NCBI GenBank assembly: GCA_004322345.1
Contig: SCTQ01000016.1
Location: forward strand, 1-44,838
Reading direction: 5' to 3'
From: Aquabacterium sp.
GTDB taxonomy: Bacteria; Pseudomonadota; Gammaproteobacteria; Burkholderiales; Burkholderiaceae_C
Length of the DNA: 44,838 bases
The first letter of the stretch is position 1. Every line of letters begins with the position of its first letter. The translations under genes and the position numbers were made by a program. A model generated the notes under the pieces. It did not search any database and was not told where the DNA came from. It was given only the letters and a program-made list of their open reading frames with translations. This document shows positions 7,633 to 16,858 of this stretch, in pieces.

Positions 7633-8427
7633 CTATTTGCGGGCGATGAATGCGATGGAGCTGAGGGTCGAGTCGGCGCCCTCGGCGATCGGACGGCCGT
7701 CGAGGTCGAAGGCCTGCGCCTGCGACCGGAAGCCCGCGGCCTCCAGCTGCCGCCGCTGGTTGGCCAGCGTGATGTAGTACAGCATCACGCCGTAGTCATG
7801 GCAGTAGTCGTTGATCACCGAGTACTCCGGCGTGCGCAGGTCGTGCCGCGAGAAACGCGCGCGGTTCACGAGGCTGACGCCCGTGTGCCAGACGAAGCGC
7901 AGCGCGCGTATGCCCAGCAACACCGGGTTGCGCGTGACGACGAACTGCGGGAACTGGAAGCCCTTGTCGTGGTCCGGGCAGTTCTGGTTATGGGTGGAGA
8001 AGAGGAAGACACCGCCGGGTTCGAGCACGCGGTGCACCTCGCGCAGGATCAGCAGCCGGTCCTCGTGGCCGACCATGCCGATGCCGTTGCAGCTGAACAT
8101 CACCAGGCCCACGCTGGCGTCGGGCAGGTCCAGCCGGCGCGCATCGGCCAGCTCGAAGCGGGCGCCAGGGTAGCGCGCGCGGCAGGCCTCGACCATCTGC
8201 GGGCTGTTGTCGATGCCGAGGTAGTCGGTGCTGACCGCACGCAGCGCCTCCACCGTGCGCCCGCCGCCCACGCCGATGTCCAGGATGCGCCGGCCGCGGG
8301 CCTGCGCGGCCACCACGTCCAGCGAGGCCTGCTCGGCCGGGCTCAGGCCACCGGGCAGCGAGTAGATCTTCACCGCCGCGCCGGAGCGCATCTGGCGCAG
8401 GTTGATGGAGTCGATGAGGTCGGTCAT
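7633..8427 (-). CDS. Class I SAM-dependent methyltransferase
   Basis: This 264-residue protein has the type 11 methyltransferase fold: glycine loop LDIGVGGGRT (about 49-58), an acidic strand end YLGIDNS, an acidic ADARRLDLPD region and the strand FSCNGIGMVGHED leading to HRVLEPGGVFLFS. The substrate is not evident; small molecules or lipids are typical for the family. It lies 30 bp upstream of the GGDEF gene and 34 bp downstream of the nucleotidyltransferase gene on the same strand, so the three may form one transcript. Confidence 0.85.
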   Translation of the reverse strand: MTDLIDSINLRQMRSGAAVKIYSLPGGLSPAEQASLDVVAAQARGRRILDIGVGGGRTVEALRAVSTDYLGIDNSPQMVEACRARYPGARFELADARRLDLPDASVGLVMFSCNGIGMVGHEDRLLILREVHRVLEPGGVFLFSTHNQNCPDHDKGFQFPQFVVTRNPVLLGIRALRFVWHTGVSLVNRARFSRHDLRTPEYSVINDYCHDYGVMLYYITLANQRRQLEAAGFRSQAQAFDLDGRPIAEGADSTLSSIAFIARK

Positions 8428-8461
8428 GGATCAGGGGTTAACGACAAACGGCGCGGAATCT

Positions 8462-9163
8462 TCAGGGTGCGGCGTCCAGCGCGGCCAGCTGGTCGGGCGT
8501 GCCCACGTTCTCCCAGGCCCCGCGCCAGACCTCGCCCGAGATGCGCCCGGCGGCGATCGCCCGGTCCATGTAGGGCCGCAGCGGGGCACGCAAGCCGCCG
8601 GCCAGGCCCTCGACCAGGCCGAGGCGGTAGAGGCCGAGGTTGGCATAGGTCCAGCGCGGCTCGCCCTCGGTGCGCAGCAGGCCCTGGGCGTCCAGCGCAA
8701 AGTCGCCGCGCGGGTGGAAGGCGGGGTTGGGCACCATGAAGAAGTGCGCCAGCCGGTCGCCGCGGGCGAAGGCCAGGGCCTGCGCCGGGTCGAAGCGGAA
8801 GCCCGGGCACCAGATGTCGCCCGAAACCACCCAGAAGGCATCGCCGGCCTCGCCCAGCCAGTCGCGGGCGGTGGCGATGGCGCCGGCCGTCTCCAGCGCA
8901 CCGCCGTGGTCGCGGCCTTCCATGGAGTAGCGGATGCGCAGCCCCCAGCGGGCACCGTCGCCCAGCACGGCCGGGAACTGCTCCTCCAGCCAGGCGGTGT
9001 TGATGACGACCTCGCGTATGCCGTCGCGGGCCAGGGCTTCCAGGTGCCATTCGATCAGCGGCTTGCCGCGAACCTTCAGCAAGGGCTTGGGCGCCTCGTC
9101 GGTAAGTGGGCGCATACGCTCGCCGCGGCCGGCGGCGAGGATGAGGGCGGGAAGCTGGCTCAC
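8462..9163 (-). CDS. murU: MurU-like nucleotidyltransferase
   Basis: This 233-residue protein opens with the nucleotidyltransferase signature LILAAGRGERMRPLTDEAPK followed by PLLKVRGKPLI, and has GDIW as the likely metal-binding aspartate region. Size and sequence fit N-acetylmuramate-1-phosphate uridylyltransferase (MurU) of the peptidoglycan recycling bypass of Pseudomonas and Burkholderiales. The GTG start at 9163 is chosen because GAGGAAT lies five bases upstream and the protein then begins just before the first strand. The usual partner kinase AmgK is not adjacent in the window. It is divergent from transketolase. Confidence 0.8.
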   Translation of the reverse strand: MSQLPALILAAGRGERMRPLTDEAPKPLLKVRGKPLIEWHLEALARDGIREVVINTAWLEEQFPAVLGDGARWGLRIRYSMEGRDHGGALETAGAIATARDWLGEAGDAFWVVSGDIWCPGFRFDPAQALAFARGDRLAHFFMVPNPAFHPRGDFALDAQGLLRTEGEPRWTYANLGLYRLGLVEGLAGGLRAPLRPYMDRAIAAGRISGEVWRGAWENVGTPDQLAALDAAP

Positions 9164-9277
9164 GGGATTCCTCGGTGTGGGGAGCAGGGCACGGCGGTGG
9201 GCGCTCGCCTGGGCGCGGAGGGTACACCGGCGCCCGCGGACCACCCTGGCAGGCCGGGCAGGCATGGTCCGGCCCCG

Positions 9278-9283
9278 TAGAAT
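9278..9283 (+). promoter_or_regulatory. Candidate -10 hexamer for transketolase
   Basis: TAGAAT lies 66 bp upstream of the transketolase ATG in the divergent gap with murU (9164-9349). No convincing -35 is visible at 16-18 bp spacing, so this is a weak call. Confidence 0.3.
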
Positions 9284-9349
9284 CGCGGGCTCCCGCCGTA
9301 CCAGCAGCTCCCGCTTTTTCCTTCCACCTGCTCCCCACACCGGCCGCCC

Positions 9350-11407
9350 ATGGAACTTCACAGCACCCCGCTCGCGTCTCCCACCGTCATGGCCCACGCG
9401 ATCCGCGCCCTGGCCATGGACGCCGTCCAGCAGGCCAACTCCGGCCACCCCGGCGCGCCGATGGGCATGGCCGACATCGCGGTCGCCCTGTGGAGCCGCC
9501 ACCTCAAGCACAACCCCGCCAACCCGGCCTGGGCCGACCGCGACCGCTTCGTGCTGTCCAACGGCCACGGCTCGATGCTGATCTACGCCCTGCTGCACCT
9601 GACCGGCTACGACCTGCCGGCTGCCGAGCTGAAGGCCTTCCGCCAACTGCACAGCAAGACGCCGGGCCACCCCGAGGTCGGCATCACCCCGGGCGTGGAA
9701 ACCACCACCGGCCCGCTGGGCCAGGGCATCACCAACGCGGTGGGCATGGCGCTGGCCGAGAAGCTGCTGGCCACCGAGTTCAACCGCCCGGGCCTGGAGA
9801 TCGTCGACCACTACACCTATGTCTTCCTGGGTGACGGCTGCCTGATGGAAGGCATCAGCCACGAGGCCGCGGCCCTGGCCGGCGCCTGGAAGCTGAACAA
9901 GCTGGTGGCGCTGTACGACGACAACGGCATCTCCATCGACGGCCAGGTCACGCCCTGGTTCGTGGACGACACGCCCAAGCGCTTCGAGGCCTACGGCTGG
10001 AGCGTCATCGGCCCGGTCGACGGCCACGACATCGACGCCGTGGACGCCGCCATCGACCGTGCCAAGGACAGCGAGGACCGCCCGACGCTGATCGTCTGCA
10101 AGACGGCCATCGGCAAGGGCTCGCCCAACCGCGCCAACACGGCCAAGGCCCACGGCGAGCCGCTGGGCGCCGAGGAAATCAAGCTGACCCGCGAGCTGCT
10201 GGGCTGGGAGCACCAGCCCTTCCACATCCCCGAGGAGGTCTACGCCGCCTGGGACGCCCGCGAGGACGGTGCCCGCGCCGAGGCCCAGTGGGAAGCGCTG
10301 TTTGCTTCCTACCGTGCGGCCCATCCGGAGCTGGCCGACGAGTTCCAGCGCCGCGTCGCCGGCAAGCTGCCGGCGACATTCGCGCAGGTGGTGGTCGATG
10401 CCGCCGTCGCCGCCCACACCAAGGCCGAGACCGTCGCCAGCCGCAAGGCCAGCCAGATCGCACTGGAGGCCTTCACCGCCGCGCTGCCCGAGCTGCTGGG
10501 TGGCTCCGCCGACCTGACCGGCTCCAACCTGACCAACACCAAGAGCACGCCGCCGCTGCGCTTTGCCGACGACGGCAGCGTCGCCACCGATCCGGCGGAC
10601 CCGCACCGCGTCGGCCGCCACATCAACTACGGCGTGCGCGAATTCGGCATGGCCGCGATCATGAACGGCGTGGCCCTGCACGGCGGCTACATCCCCTATG
10701 GCGGCACCTTCCTGACCTTCAGCGACTACAGCCGCAATGCCATCCGCATGGCCGCGCTGATGAAGCAGCGCGTGGTGCACGTCTTCACCCACGACTCCAT
10801 CGGCCTGGGCGAGGACGGCCCGACGCACCAGAGCGTCGAGCACGCCGCCAGCCTGCGCCTGATACCCGGCCTGGACGTCTGGCGCCCGGCCGACACGGCC
10901 GAGACCGTGATGGCCTGGGCCAGCGCGCTGAACCAGTCGCAGCGCCCGACCGCCCTGCTGCTGTCGCGCCAGAACCTGCCCTACCTGCCCAAGGCCGGCC
11001 TGGACGAGATCGCCAAAGGCGCCTACGTGCTGGCCGAGCCGACCGAGGTCGGCCTGGCCAAGGCCGCCCAGGCCGTGATCCTGGCCACCGGCTCGGAAGT
11101 GCAACTGGCCTTGCACGCGCAGCAGCTGCTGGCGCAGGACGGCATCGCCGTGCGCGTGGTCTCCGTCCCCTCGACCACGGTGTTCGACCGCCAGGACACG
11201 GGCTACAAGACCAGCGTGCTTCCGGCCAAACTGCCGCGCATCGCGGTGGAGGCCGGCGTCACCGCCGGCTGGTGGAAGTACGGCTGCGCCGCCGTCGTCG
11301 GCCTGGACACCTACGGCGAGTCGGCCCCGGCCGGCGAGCTGTTCAAGCACTTCGGCTTCACCGCGCAGAACGTCGCCGACACCGTGCGCGTCGTGCTGGG
11401 TCGCTGA
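9350..11407 (+). CDS. tkt: Transketolase
   Basis: At 685 residues this is the standard length for bacterial transketolase, a thiamine-diphosphate enzyme moving two-carbon units in the pentose phosphate pathway or Calvin cycle. Visible motifs are [13 protein letters not shown] near the N-terminus, the ThDP/metal motif [18 protein letters not shown] (about 161-178), [11 protein letters not shown] with the catalytic glutamate, and [14 protein letters not shown]. The ATG at 9350 gives the usual N-terminus; a second Met at residue 14 is possible. A small exported-protein gene and gap follow on the same strand. There is no rubisco or phosphoribulokinase in view, so I assign central metabolism. Confidence 0.97.
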   Translation: MELHSTPLASPTVMAHAIRALAMDAVQQANSGHPGAPMGMADIAVALWSRHLKHNPANPAWADRDRFVLSNGHGSMLIYALLHLTGYDLPAAELKAFRQLHSKTPGHPEVGITPGVETTTGPLGQGITNAVGMALAEKLLATEFNRPGLEIVDHYTYVFLGDGCLMEGISHEAAALAGAWKLNKLVALYDDNGISIDGQVTPWFVDDTPKRFEAYGWSVIGPVDGHDIDAVDAAIDRAKDSEDRPTLIVCKTAIGKGSPNRANTAKAHGEPLGAEEIKLTRELLGWEHQPFHIPEEVYAAWDAREDGARAEAQWEALFASYRAAHPELADEFQRRVAGKLPATFAQVVVDAAVAAHTKAETVASRKASQIALEAFTAALPELLGGSADLTGSNLTNTKSTPPLRFADDGSVATDPADPHRVGRHINYGVREFGMAAIMNGVALHGGYIPYGGTFLTFSDYSRNAIRMAALMKQRVVHVFTHDSIGLGEDGPTHQSVEHAASLRLIPGLDVWRPADTAETVMAWASALNQSQRPTALLLSRQNLPYLPKAGLDEIAKGAYVLAEPTEVGLAKAAQAVILATGSEVQLALHAQQLLAQDGIAVRVVSVPSTTVFDRQDTGYKTSVLPAKLPRIAVEAGVTAGWWKYGCAAVVGLDTYGESAPAGELFKHFGFTAQNVADTVRVVLGR

Positions 11408-11449
11408 ACTTTCGCCGCCTGCCGCGCACACACAGGAAGGAAGCAAGCC

Positions 11450-12013
11450 ATGAAGAAGCTCATCGCCACCGCCGTGCTGGCCGGCTGCGCCGCCTTCGCC
11501 GGCGCCCAGACGCTGACCGGCGCCACGGTCGAGCCGGGCACTGCCCAGGTGGGCCACGAGGTGAAGCTGACCGCCAGCTTCGACGTCGACAACGGCAACA
11601 CCAACTGCAACGTGCGCATCCGCTGGGGCGACGGCAGCGAGAAGCACTTCCACGTCAACCAGGCCAAGGACGTGCCGCTGGTGCTGACCCATGCCTACGC
11701 CCAGCCCGGCAGCTACGAGATCAAGGTGCTGCCCAAGAACAACCTGCCGCAGCTCAAGTGCCTGGGCAAGGAGCAGAAGATCGGCGTCGTGATCACGCCG
11801 GCCGCGCCGGTGGCCGCCGCGCCGTCCAAGGCCGCGGCCGCGGCGCTTTGCCCCGACGGCTGGAAGCTGGTCAAGGGCAGCGCCAGGAAGAACGGCGCCT
11901 ACACCTGCTCGGCCAAGGCGGGCACCCCGCTGCCCAAGGAACAAGCCCAATGCCCCGGCGAGCTGACCTTCTTCGCCAATGCGAAGAAGGGCCAGTTCGG
12001 CTGCCGGCCCTGA
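11450..12013 (+). CDS. Exported PKD-like domain protein, unknown function
   Basis: This 187-residue protein has a clear signal peptide (MKKLIATAVLAGCAAFAGA, cleavage near residue 19). A PKD/immunoglobulin-like beta domain follows (about 20-120) with the PKD-type WGDGS and HAYAQPGSYEI patterns. After an Ala-rich linker there is a Cys-containing C-terminal segment (CPDGWK, YTCSAKAG, QCPGEL, FGCRP; about 130-187). AGGAAGG before ATG 11450 supports the start. It sits 42 bp after tkt and 48 bp before gap. The even cysteine number in the tail suggests periplasmic disulfides. Function unknown; a surface or periplasmic binding role is only a guess. Confidence 0.8.
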   Translation: MKKLIATAVLAGCAAFAGAQTLTGATVEPGTAQVGHEVKLTASFDVDNGNTNCNVRIRWGDGSEKHFHVNQAKDVPLVLTHAYAQPGSYEIKVLPKNNLPQLKCLGKEQKIGVVITPAAPVAAAPSKAAAAALCPDGWKLVKGSARKNGAYTCSAKAGTPLPKEQAQCPGELTFFANAKKGQFGCRP

Positions 12014-12061
12014 CTTTCCGATTCGTTCTCTTCGTCTCAACGTCTCAACGGAGTTCCCGAC

Positions 12062-13078
12062 ATGACCATCAAAGTCGCCATCAACGGCTACGGCCGCATC
12101 GGCCGCAACGTCCTTCGCGCCCACTACGAGGGCGGCAAGAAGCACGACATCCAGATCGTCGCCATCAACGACCTGGGCGACCCCAAGACCAACGCCCACC
12201 TGACGCAGTACGACACCGCCCACGGCCGCTTCCCCGGCACGGTGAGCGTGGACGGCGAATACCTGGTGGTCAACGGCGACAAGATCCGCGTGCTGGCCAA
12301 CCGCAACCCGGCCGAGCTGCCCTGGGGCGAGCTGGGCGTGGACGTGGTGCTGGAATGCACCGGCTTCTTCACCACCAAGGAGAAGGCCGGCGCCCACATC
12401 AAGGGCGGCGCCAAGAAGGTCGTGATCTCCGCCCCCGGCGGCAAGGACGTGGACGCCACCATCGTCTACGGCGTCAACCACAAGACGCTGAAGGCCACGG
12501 ACACCGTGATCTCAAACGCCTCGTGCACCACCAACTGCCTGGCCCCGCTGGTCAAGCCGCTGCACGACAAGATCGGCGTCGAGACCGGCCTGATGACCAC
12601 CATCCACGCCTTCACCAACGACCAGGTGCTGACCGACGTCTACCACGAGGACCTGCGCCGCGCGCGTTCCGCCGTGGAGTCGATGATCCCCACCAAGACC
12701 GGCGCCGCCGCCGCGGTCGGCCTGGTGCTGCCCGAACTCAACGGCAAGCTGGACGGCTTCGCGATCCGCGTGCCGACCATCAACGTCTCCGTCGTCGACC
12801 TGACCTTCACCGCCAAGAAGGCCACCACCGCCGAGGAAGTCAACGCCGTGCTGAAGGCCGCCTCCGAAGGCGAGCTGAAGGGCATCCTGGGCTACAACAC
12901 CGAGCCGCTGGTGTCCGTGGACTTCAACCACGACCCGCGCTCCAGCGTGTTCGACTCGACCCAGACCCGCGTCTCGCCCGACGGCAAGCTGGTCAAGGTG
13001 CTGAGCTGGTATGACAACGAATGGGGCTTCTCGAACCGCATGCTCGACACGACGGTCGCCCTGATGTCCGCAAAGTAA
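12062..13078 (+). CDS. gap: Glyceraldehyde-3-phosphate dehydrogenase, type I
   Basis: At 338 residues this is full length. The NAD-binding N-terminus reads [12 protein letters not shown], the catalytic cysteine is Cys155 in [13 protein letters not shown], and the C-terminus has [13 protein letters not shown]. It interconverts glyceraldehyde-3-phosphate and 1,3-bisphosphoglycerate in glycolysis/gluconeogenesis. A GGAG ribosome-binding site precedes the ATG. It is the last gene of the tkt-PKD-gap run and is followed by a strong rho-independent terminator. Confidence 0.98.
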   Translation: MTIKVAINGYGRIGRNVLRAHYEGGKKHDIQIVAINDLGDPKTNAHLTQYDTAHGRFPGTVSVDGEYLVVNGDKIRVLANRNPAELPWGELGVDVVLECTGFFTTKEKAGAHIKGGAKKVVISAPGGKDVDATIVYGVNHKTLKATDTVISNASCTTNCLAPLVKPLHDKIGVETGLMTTIHAFTNDQVLTDVYHEDLRRARSAVESMIPTKTGAAAAVGLVLPELNGKLDGFAIRVPTINVSVVDLTFTAKKATTAEEVNAVLKAASEGELKGILGYNTEPLVSVDFNHDPRSSVFDSTQTRVSPDGKLVKVLSWYDNEWGFSNRMLDTTVALMSAK

Positions 13079-13184
13079 CGCGTGTCGGGGCGGCGAGCCC
13101 CCAATCGTTGCGACGCAGGCTGACTTTGCGCAGCACGGTCAAGGGGCGGTGGCCGGAGCAGCCTGTTCGTACCGCTTAGCAGAA

Positions 13185-13215
13185 AAGAGCCGCCCCTGGG
13201 CGGCTCTTGTTTTGT
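13185..13215 (+). terminator. Rho-independent terminator after gap
   Basis: AAGAGCCGCC-CCTG-GGCGGCTCTT is a perfect 10-bp stem with a 4-nt loop (13185-13208), followed by GTTTTGT. It lies 106 bp after the gap stop and before the subtilase gene, separating the two transcripts. Confidence 0.9.
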
Positions 13216-13218
13216 CGC

Positions 13219-13234
13219 TTGCAATTCATTGCAA
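13219..13234. promoter_or_regulatory. Paired TTGCAA sites upstream of subtilase gene
   Basis: TTGCAATTCATTGCAA places two palindromic TTGCAA hexamers one helical turn (10 bp) apart, right after the gap terminator and about 85 bp before the subtilase start. It could be an operator, or one hexamer could act in a promoter. A GATAAT hexamer at 13287-13292 is a possible -10 for the subtilase gene. Confidence 0.3.
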
Positions 13235-13319
13235 CACCGTGCCGAAACACCGGCAACTCTTCACGTTCAGGGCACTCCCACCTGCCGATAATCCCGCGCA
13301 CAACAAGGAGTTCCACAAG

Positions 13320-15143
13320 ATGGCGCCCGCCCAGCTGTCCACGACAGCCTCCCGCTCTGTCCGCATCCTCCCCACCCTGGTCCTCGCCGCAGCGGCTGCC
13401 TTCACGGGCCTGCCGGCTGCGCAGGCGCAGAGCACCGATGGCCCGCCAGCGCGCGGCTTCATCGTCAAGCTCCGGGACAAATCAGGCACCACGACGCAGA
13501 CCACTCAGGCTGCGCGCGAGCGCCTGGCCAGCGTCGCGTCCCGCCGCCACGTCAGCTTCCTCGACAGCCGTCCCTCGGCCCTGGGCGGTGCCCACGTGCT
13601 GAATTACGGGCGCTGGCTGAAGGCGTCCGAGGCCCGTGCCGAAGCCGCCCGGCTGCGCGCGGACCCGGACGTCGAGTGGGTGACGATCAACTCGCTGGAA
13701 AGGCGCATGGGCGTGGCGCCCACCTACCCGGCCACGATCGGTGACCCCGATGCCGGTTCCCAGCAATGGTGGCTGATGCAGAACGGCAGCAACTACCTGT
13801 CCGCCCCGAACGTCCCCGGCGCCTGGACGGTGCTCAGCGGCCGCACGCTGACACCCGTCGTCGTCGCGGTGCTGGACTCGGGCGTGCGCGGCGACCATCC
13901 CGACCTGGCCGGCCAGCTGCTGCCCGGCTACGACTTCGTCTCCGAGTACGACTTCGCCAACGACGGCAACTCCCAGGATCCCGACCCTACCGACCCCGGC
14001 GACTGGGTGTCCTCGCAGGATCGTGCCTATCCGAACATCTTCGACTCGGATTGCGAGGTCACCAACAGCAGCTGGCACGGCACCCACATCGCCGGGCAAC
14101 TGGCGGCCGGCACGAACAACGGCATCGGCGTGGCCGGCATGCTGTGGCAGCTGCAGGCGGCCGCCGGCTCGCCGGTGGTGCTGCCGGTGCGCGTCGCCGG
14201 CAAGTGCGGCGCGGTGGTCAGCGACATCATCGAGGGCATGTACTGGGCCGCCGGCATCGCGTACACCAACTCGCCGGCCCTGAACCCGCATCCGGCCCGC
14301 GTCATCAGCATCAGCTACGGCGGCACGGAAGCCTGCAACACCTCCGCCTCGGGCGCCTATGTCACTGCGATCGCCAAGCTGCGCGAGGCCGGCGTGCTGG
14401 TGGTGGCCGCAGCCGGCAACGGTGCCGGCACGGCGCCCGGCGATGCCACTTCCAGCCGCCCGGCCAACTGCACCGGCGTGCTGGGCGTGACCGCCGTCAA
14501 CTCCGACGGCACCAAGGCCTTCTACGCCAACCTCTACACCGGCAGCCAGGGCATCGCGACGGTCGGCGGCGATGCCTACACCGCCTTGGGCTCCACCGGC
14601 ACCTACGCCGGCATCTACTCGACCAGCAATTCCGGCCTGCAAGGGCCGGCGGCCTACGACGGCAACGGCTACTACGACGCGAAGGCCGGCACCAGCTTCT
14701 CGACGCCGATCGCCGCCGGCGTGGCGACGATGATGCTCAGCATCAGCCCGACACTGACGCCGGAGCAGATCATCACGGCCATCCAGAACACCTCGGTGGC
14801 GTGGACGACCGTGTCCACCGCCCAGGCCGCCTGCGGCTCCGGCAGCACCGGCTACTGCAAGTGCACCTTGAGCACCTGCGGCGGCGGCATCCTCAACGCC
14901 CAGGCTGCGGTGAACTATGCCGTCACCAACACCGGCAGCGACACGGCGCTGAACGCCCGCCTGACATCCAGCGGCGCGATCACGCCGGGGGCCGTGACCA
15001 GCACCTATACGCCGACCCGCGGCAGCGCGACCTCGCGCAAGAACTCCGGCGGCGGCGGCGGCGCGGTGCAGCCGGCCTGGCTGGCGGGCCTGGCGCTGGC
15101 GGTGTTCGTGCTGGCCGCCTCGCGCCGCGCGACGCGGCGCTGA
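13320..15143 (+). CDS. Secreted S8 subtilase with GlyGly-CTERM-like sorting tail
   Basis: This 607-residue preproprotease has a signal peptide (about 1-36, ending AAQAQS), an inhibitor-like propeptide (about 45-125) and an S8 catalytic domain (about 150-545). The triad is visible: Asp186 in AVLDSGVRGDHPD, His253 in SWHGTHIAG, Ser459 in AGTSFSTPIAAG. The last 35 residues are a Gly run, a hydrophobic helix (AWLAGLALAVFVLA) and an Arg-rich end (SRRATRR), the layout of GlyGly-CTERM/rhombosortase signals. The ATG at 13320 is chosen because AAGGAG sits nine bases upstream and the signal peptide follows. It probably acts outside the cell or at the outer surface. It is convergent with the next gene with only 10 bp between stops. 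Confidence 0.93.
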   Translation: MAPAQLSTTASRSVRILPTLVLAAAAAFTGLPAAQAQSTDGPPARGFIVKLRDKSGTTTQTTQAARERLASVASRRHVSFLDSRPSALGGAHVLNYGRWLKASEARAEAARLRADPDVEWVTINSLERRMGVAPTYPATIGDPDAGSQQWWLMQNGSNYLSAPNVPGAWTVLSGRTLTPVVVAVLDSGVRGDHPDLAGQLLPGYDFVSEYDFANDGNSQDPDPTDPGDWVSSQDRAYPNIFDSDCEVTNSSWHGTHIAGQLAAGTNNGIGVAGMLWQLQAAAGSPVVLPVRVAGKCGAVVSDIIEGMYWAAGIAYTNSPALNPHPARVISISYGGTEACNTSASGAYVTAIAKLREAGVLVVAAAGNGAGTAPGDATSSRPANCTGVLGVTAVNSDGTKAFYANLYTGSQGIATVGGDAYTALGSTGTYAGIYSTSNSGLQGPAAYDGNGYYDAKAGTSFSTPIAAGVATMMLSISPTLTPEQIITAIQNTSVAWTTVSTAQAACGSGSTGYCKCTLSTCGGGILNAQAAVNYAVTNTGSDTALNARLTSSGAITPGAVTSTYTPTRGSATSRKNSGGGGGAVQPAWLAGLALAVFVLAASRRATRR

Positions 15144-15153
15144 AACAACCGCG

Positions 15154-15930
15154 TCAGAGCGTCTCTCCTTCGGCGCCGCATGCACCGAAGGTCTTGCCGG
15201 ACAAGGCGCCCGACAGGCCCGTGAGGGCCGTGCGGACTGCCGCGTCGGCCTCGGGCACCCGCAGGCTGGTCAGGGTCTGCGGCGCCCGCACCGTGGCGAT
15301 GCGAGCCGTGCGCACGCCCTGCTGGACCAGCGAGGCCAGCTTGGCTTCCGCGTTCGAGCGCTGCTCGAAACGCCCCAGGGACAAGCCGCCCGCATAAGGC
15401 CCCGGCGTACGCACCGGGGCGAAGACGATCCCGATCTCGCGCAGCTCGCGCTCCTTGGCCTGCTGCAGGTCGGGGCTGGTGTAGGGCCCCATGTAGACCA
15501 TCCACAGCCCGGCACGCAGCGTGTCGCGCTCCTGCCAGGCGCCGGCCGGCAGCACCGCGCGCAGGGCTGCCTCCGCCCGTTGCTTCTCTTCGGCGGTGAA
15601 GGGGCCGGCCTCCAGGCACTCGCGCCTGCCGGCGGCTGCCGTCACCGGTGCCGCTGCGGTGGACGCGGCCTGGGACGCGGCAGATGCCGCCTCGGCCTCC
15701 ACCGGCGAGGCGGCCGGCTCGGCTGCCGAGGCAGCCGCCACGGCGCTGGCCGATGCGCCGCTTGCCGGGCCCAGCAGGCGCATCGCCTCGGGATGCACCT
15801 GGCGCTGGGCGCGCTGCGGGTCGCGCTGAGCCTCCATGCGCAGGGGGATCAGGTCGCCCAGCCAGTCCTGGCTCCAGGCGTAGAAGACGAGGTTCGCGAC
15901 GAAGAGCAGCAGGACCAGGACGCGCAACAT
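15154..15930 (-). CDS. Membrane-anchored SPOR-like domain protein
   Basis: This 258-residue protein has an N-terminal membrane anchor (residues 1-18), an Ala/Ser/Pro/Glu-rich low-complexity linker (about 55-100) and a C-terminal domain (about 105-215) whose WMVYMGPYTSPDLQQAK and FEQRSNAEAKLASLVQQG segments resemble the repeats of SPOR domains, which bind denuded peptidoglycan. The layout is that of periplasmic SPOR proteins. It is the last gene of the SET-birA-SPOR run, 39 bp after birA. Confidence 0.7.
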   Translation of the reverse strand: MLRVLVLLLFVANLVFYAWSQDWLGDLIPLRMEAQRDPQRAQRQVHPEAMRLLGPASGASASAVAAASAAEPAASPVEAEAASAASQAASTAAAPVTAAAGRRECLEAGPFTAEEKQRAEAALRAVLPAGAWQERDTLRAGLWMVYMGPYTSPDLQQAKERELREIGIVFAPVRTPGPYAGGLSLGRFEQRSNAEAKLASLVQQGVRTARIATVRAPQTLTSLRVPEADAAVRTALTGLSGALSGKTFGACGAEGETL

Positions 15931-15969
15931 GGACGACGGGGATGCGTGGTGGTGACCGATACAGGCGGT

Positions 15970-16851
15970 TCAGGCTGGAGGAATGGCAGGCCGCACGCTG
16001 ACCTCGCCGCTGGCCAGGGCCAGCAGGCCGCGGGCAGTATGCACGAGCAGCCGCCCCTGAAGATCCAGGCCTTGTGCCACCCCGTCCTCGGCCTGTGCCG
16101 CTGCCGCGTTCCAGCTGCGGACCGGATGGCCGGCCAGTGCATCGCGCGCGGCATAGCGCGGCAGGAAAGGCTGCAGGCCTTCGCCTCGGAACAGCAGCCA
16201 GGCATCGACCAGGGCCGGCACCACCTGGCGCAGCGCCAGCGCGGGGGTCAGCCGGGCGCCCGCCTGGGCCAGCGAGGCCCAGGGCAGCGGCGCAGGCGCG
16301 CCGGCCTGCGCGCCCTGCGTCGCCAGCACCGCGGGCGCCTCGCCCGACAGGTTGATCCCCAGCCCGACGATGACGCCACGCGTGCCTTCTGGGCTGCCGT
16401 CGGCCGCAGCCGCCGTCTCGATCAACATGCCGCCGAGCTTGCCCAGCTGCACGCCACCGGTGCCCGGCCGGATCAGGCAGAGGTCGTTCGGCCACTTGAC
16501 CTGGACCGCCGGGCCCAGCGCCTCGGCCGCGGCCACGCCCAACGCGGGCGACAGCCCGCTGAGCTGCGCCAGCGGCATCTCCGCGGGCAGTGGCAGGCGC
16601 AACGAGAAGGTCAGCGCCTCGCCCGGTTTGGCCAGCCAGCTGCGGCCCTGGCGGCCGCGTCCGGCCGTCTGCTCCAGCGCCACCAGCAGGGCCGGAGTGC
16701 AGATGCCGCGGCGGGTCTGCTCGACCAGGCGGGTGCTGGTGGAATCGACCTGCGGCAGCACTTCGGCCTCGAAGCCGGGCAGCCGCTGCTCCAACTGCGA
16801 CCAGAGCGCCTCGGCCGCGCCGAGCAGGTCGGCCATCCCCGCCTCGATCAT
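15970..16851 (-). CDS. birA: Biotin--[acetyl-CoA-carboxylase] ligase, no DNA-binding domain
   Basis: This 293-residue protein has the biotin ligase motifs GRGRQGRSW (ATP/biotin loop), VKWPNDL and GIVVGLGIN-like GVIVGLGINL. It attaches biotin to acetyl-CoA carboxylase carrier protein. There is no N-terminal winged helix, so it is a ligase-only type that cannot repress a bio operon as E. coli BirA does. The ATG at 16851 lacks a ribosome-binding site; the Met at residue 6 (16836) has GAGG upstream and may be the real start. It starts 7 bp after the SET gene stop, so the two are co-transcribed. Confidence 0.93.
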   Translation of the reverse strand: MIEAGMADLLGAAEALWSQLEQRLPGFEAEVLPQVDSTSTRLVEQTRRGICTPALLVALEQTAGRGRQGRSWLAKPGEALTFSLRLPLPAEMPLAQLSGLSPALGVAAAEALGPAVQVKWPNDLCLIRPGTGGVQLGKLGGMLIETAAAADGSPEGTRGVIVGLGINLSGEAPAVLATQGAQAGAPAPLPWASLAQAGARLTPALALRQVVPALVDAWLLFRGEGLQPFLPRYAARDALAGHPVRSWNAAAAQAEDGVAQGLDLQGRLLVHTARGLLALASGEVSVRPAIPPA

Positions 16852-16858
16852 GGCCGCG

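Noticed and set aside
8462-12481. A 1339-codon minus-strand open frame across tkt, PKD gene and gap
   Set aside because: It is antisense to three well-supported genes, and its translation is low-complexity Gly/Val/His/Gln-rich sequence expected from the reverse of high-GC coding DNA. Only its end (8462-9163) is a real gene, the MurU-like protein.
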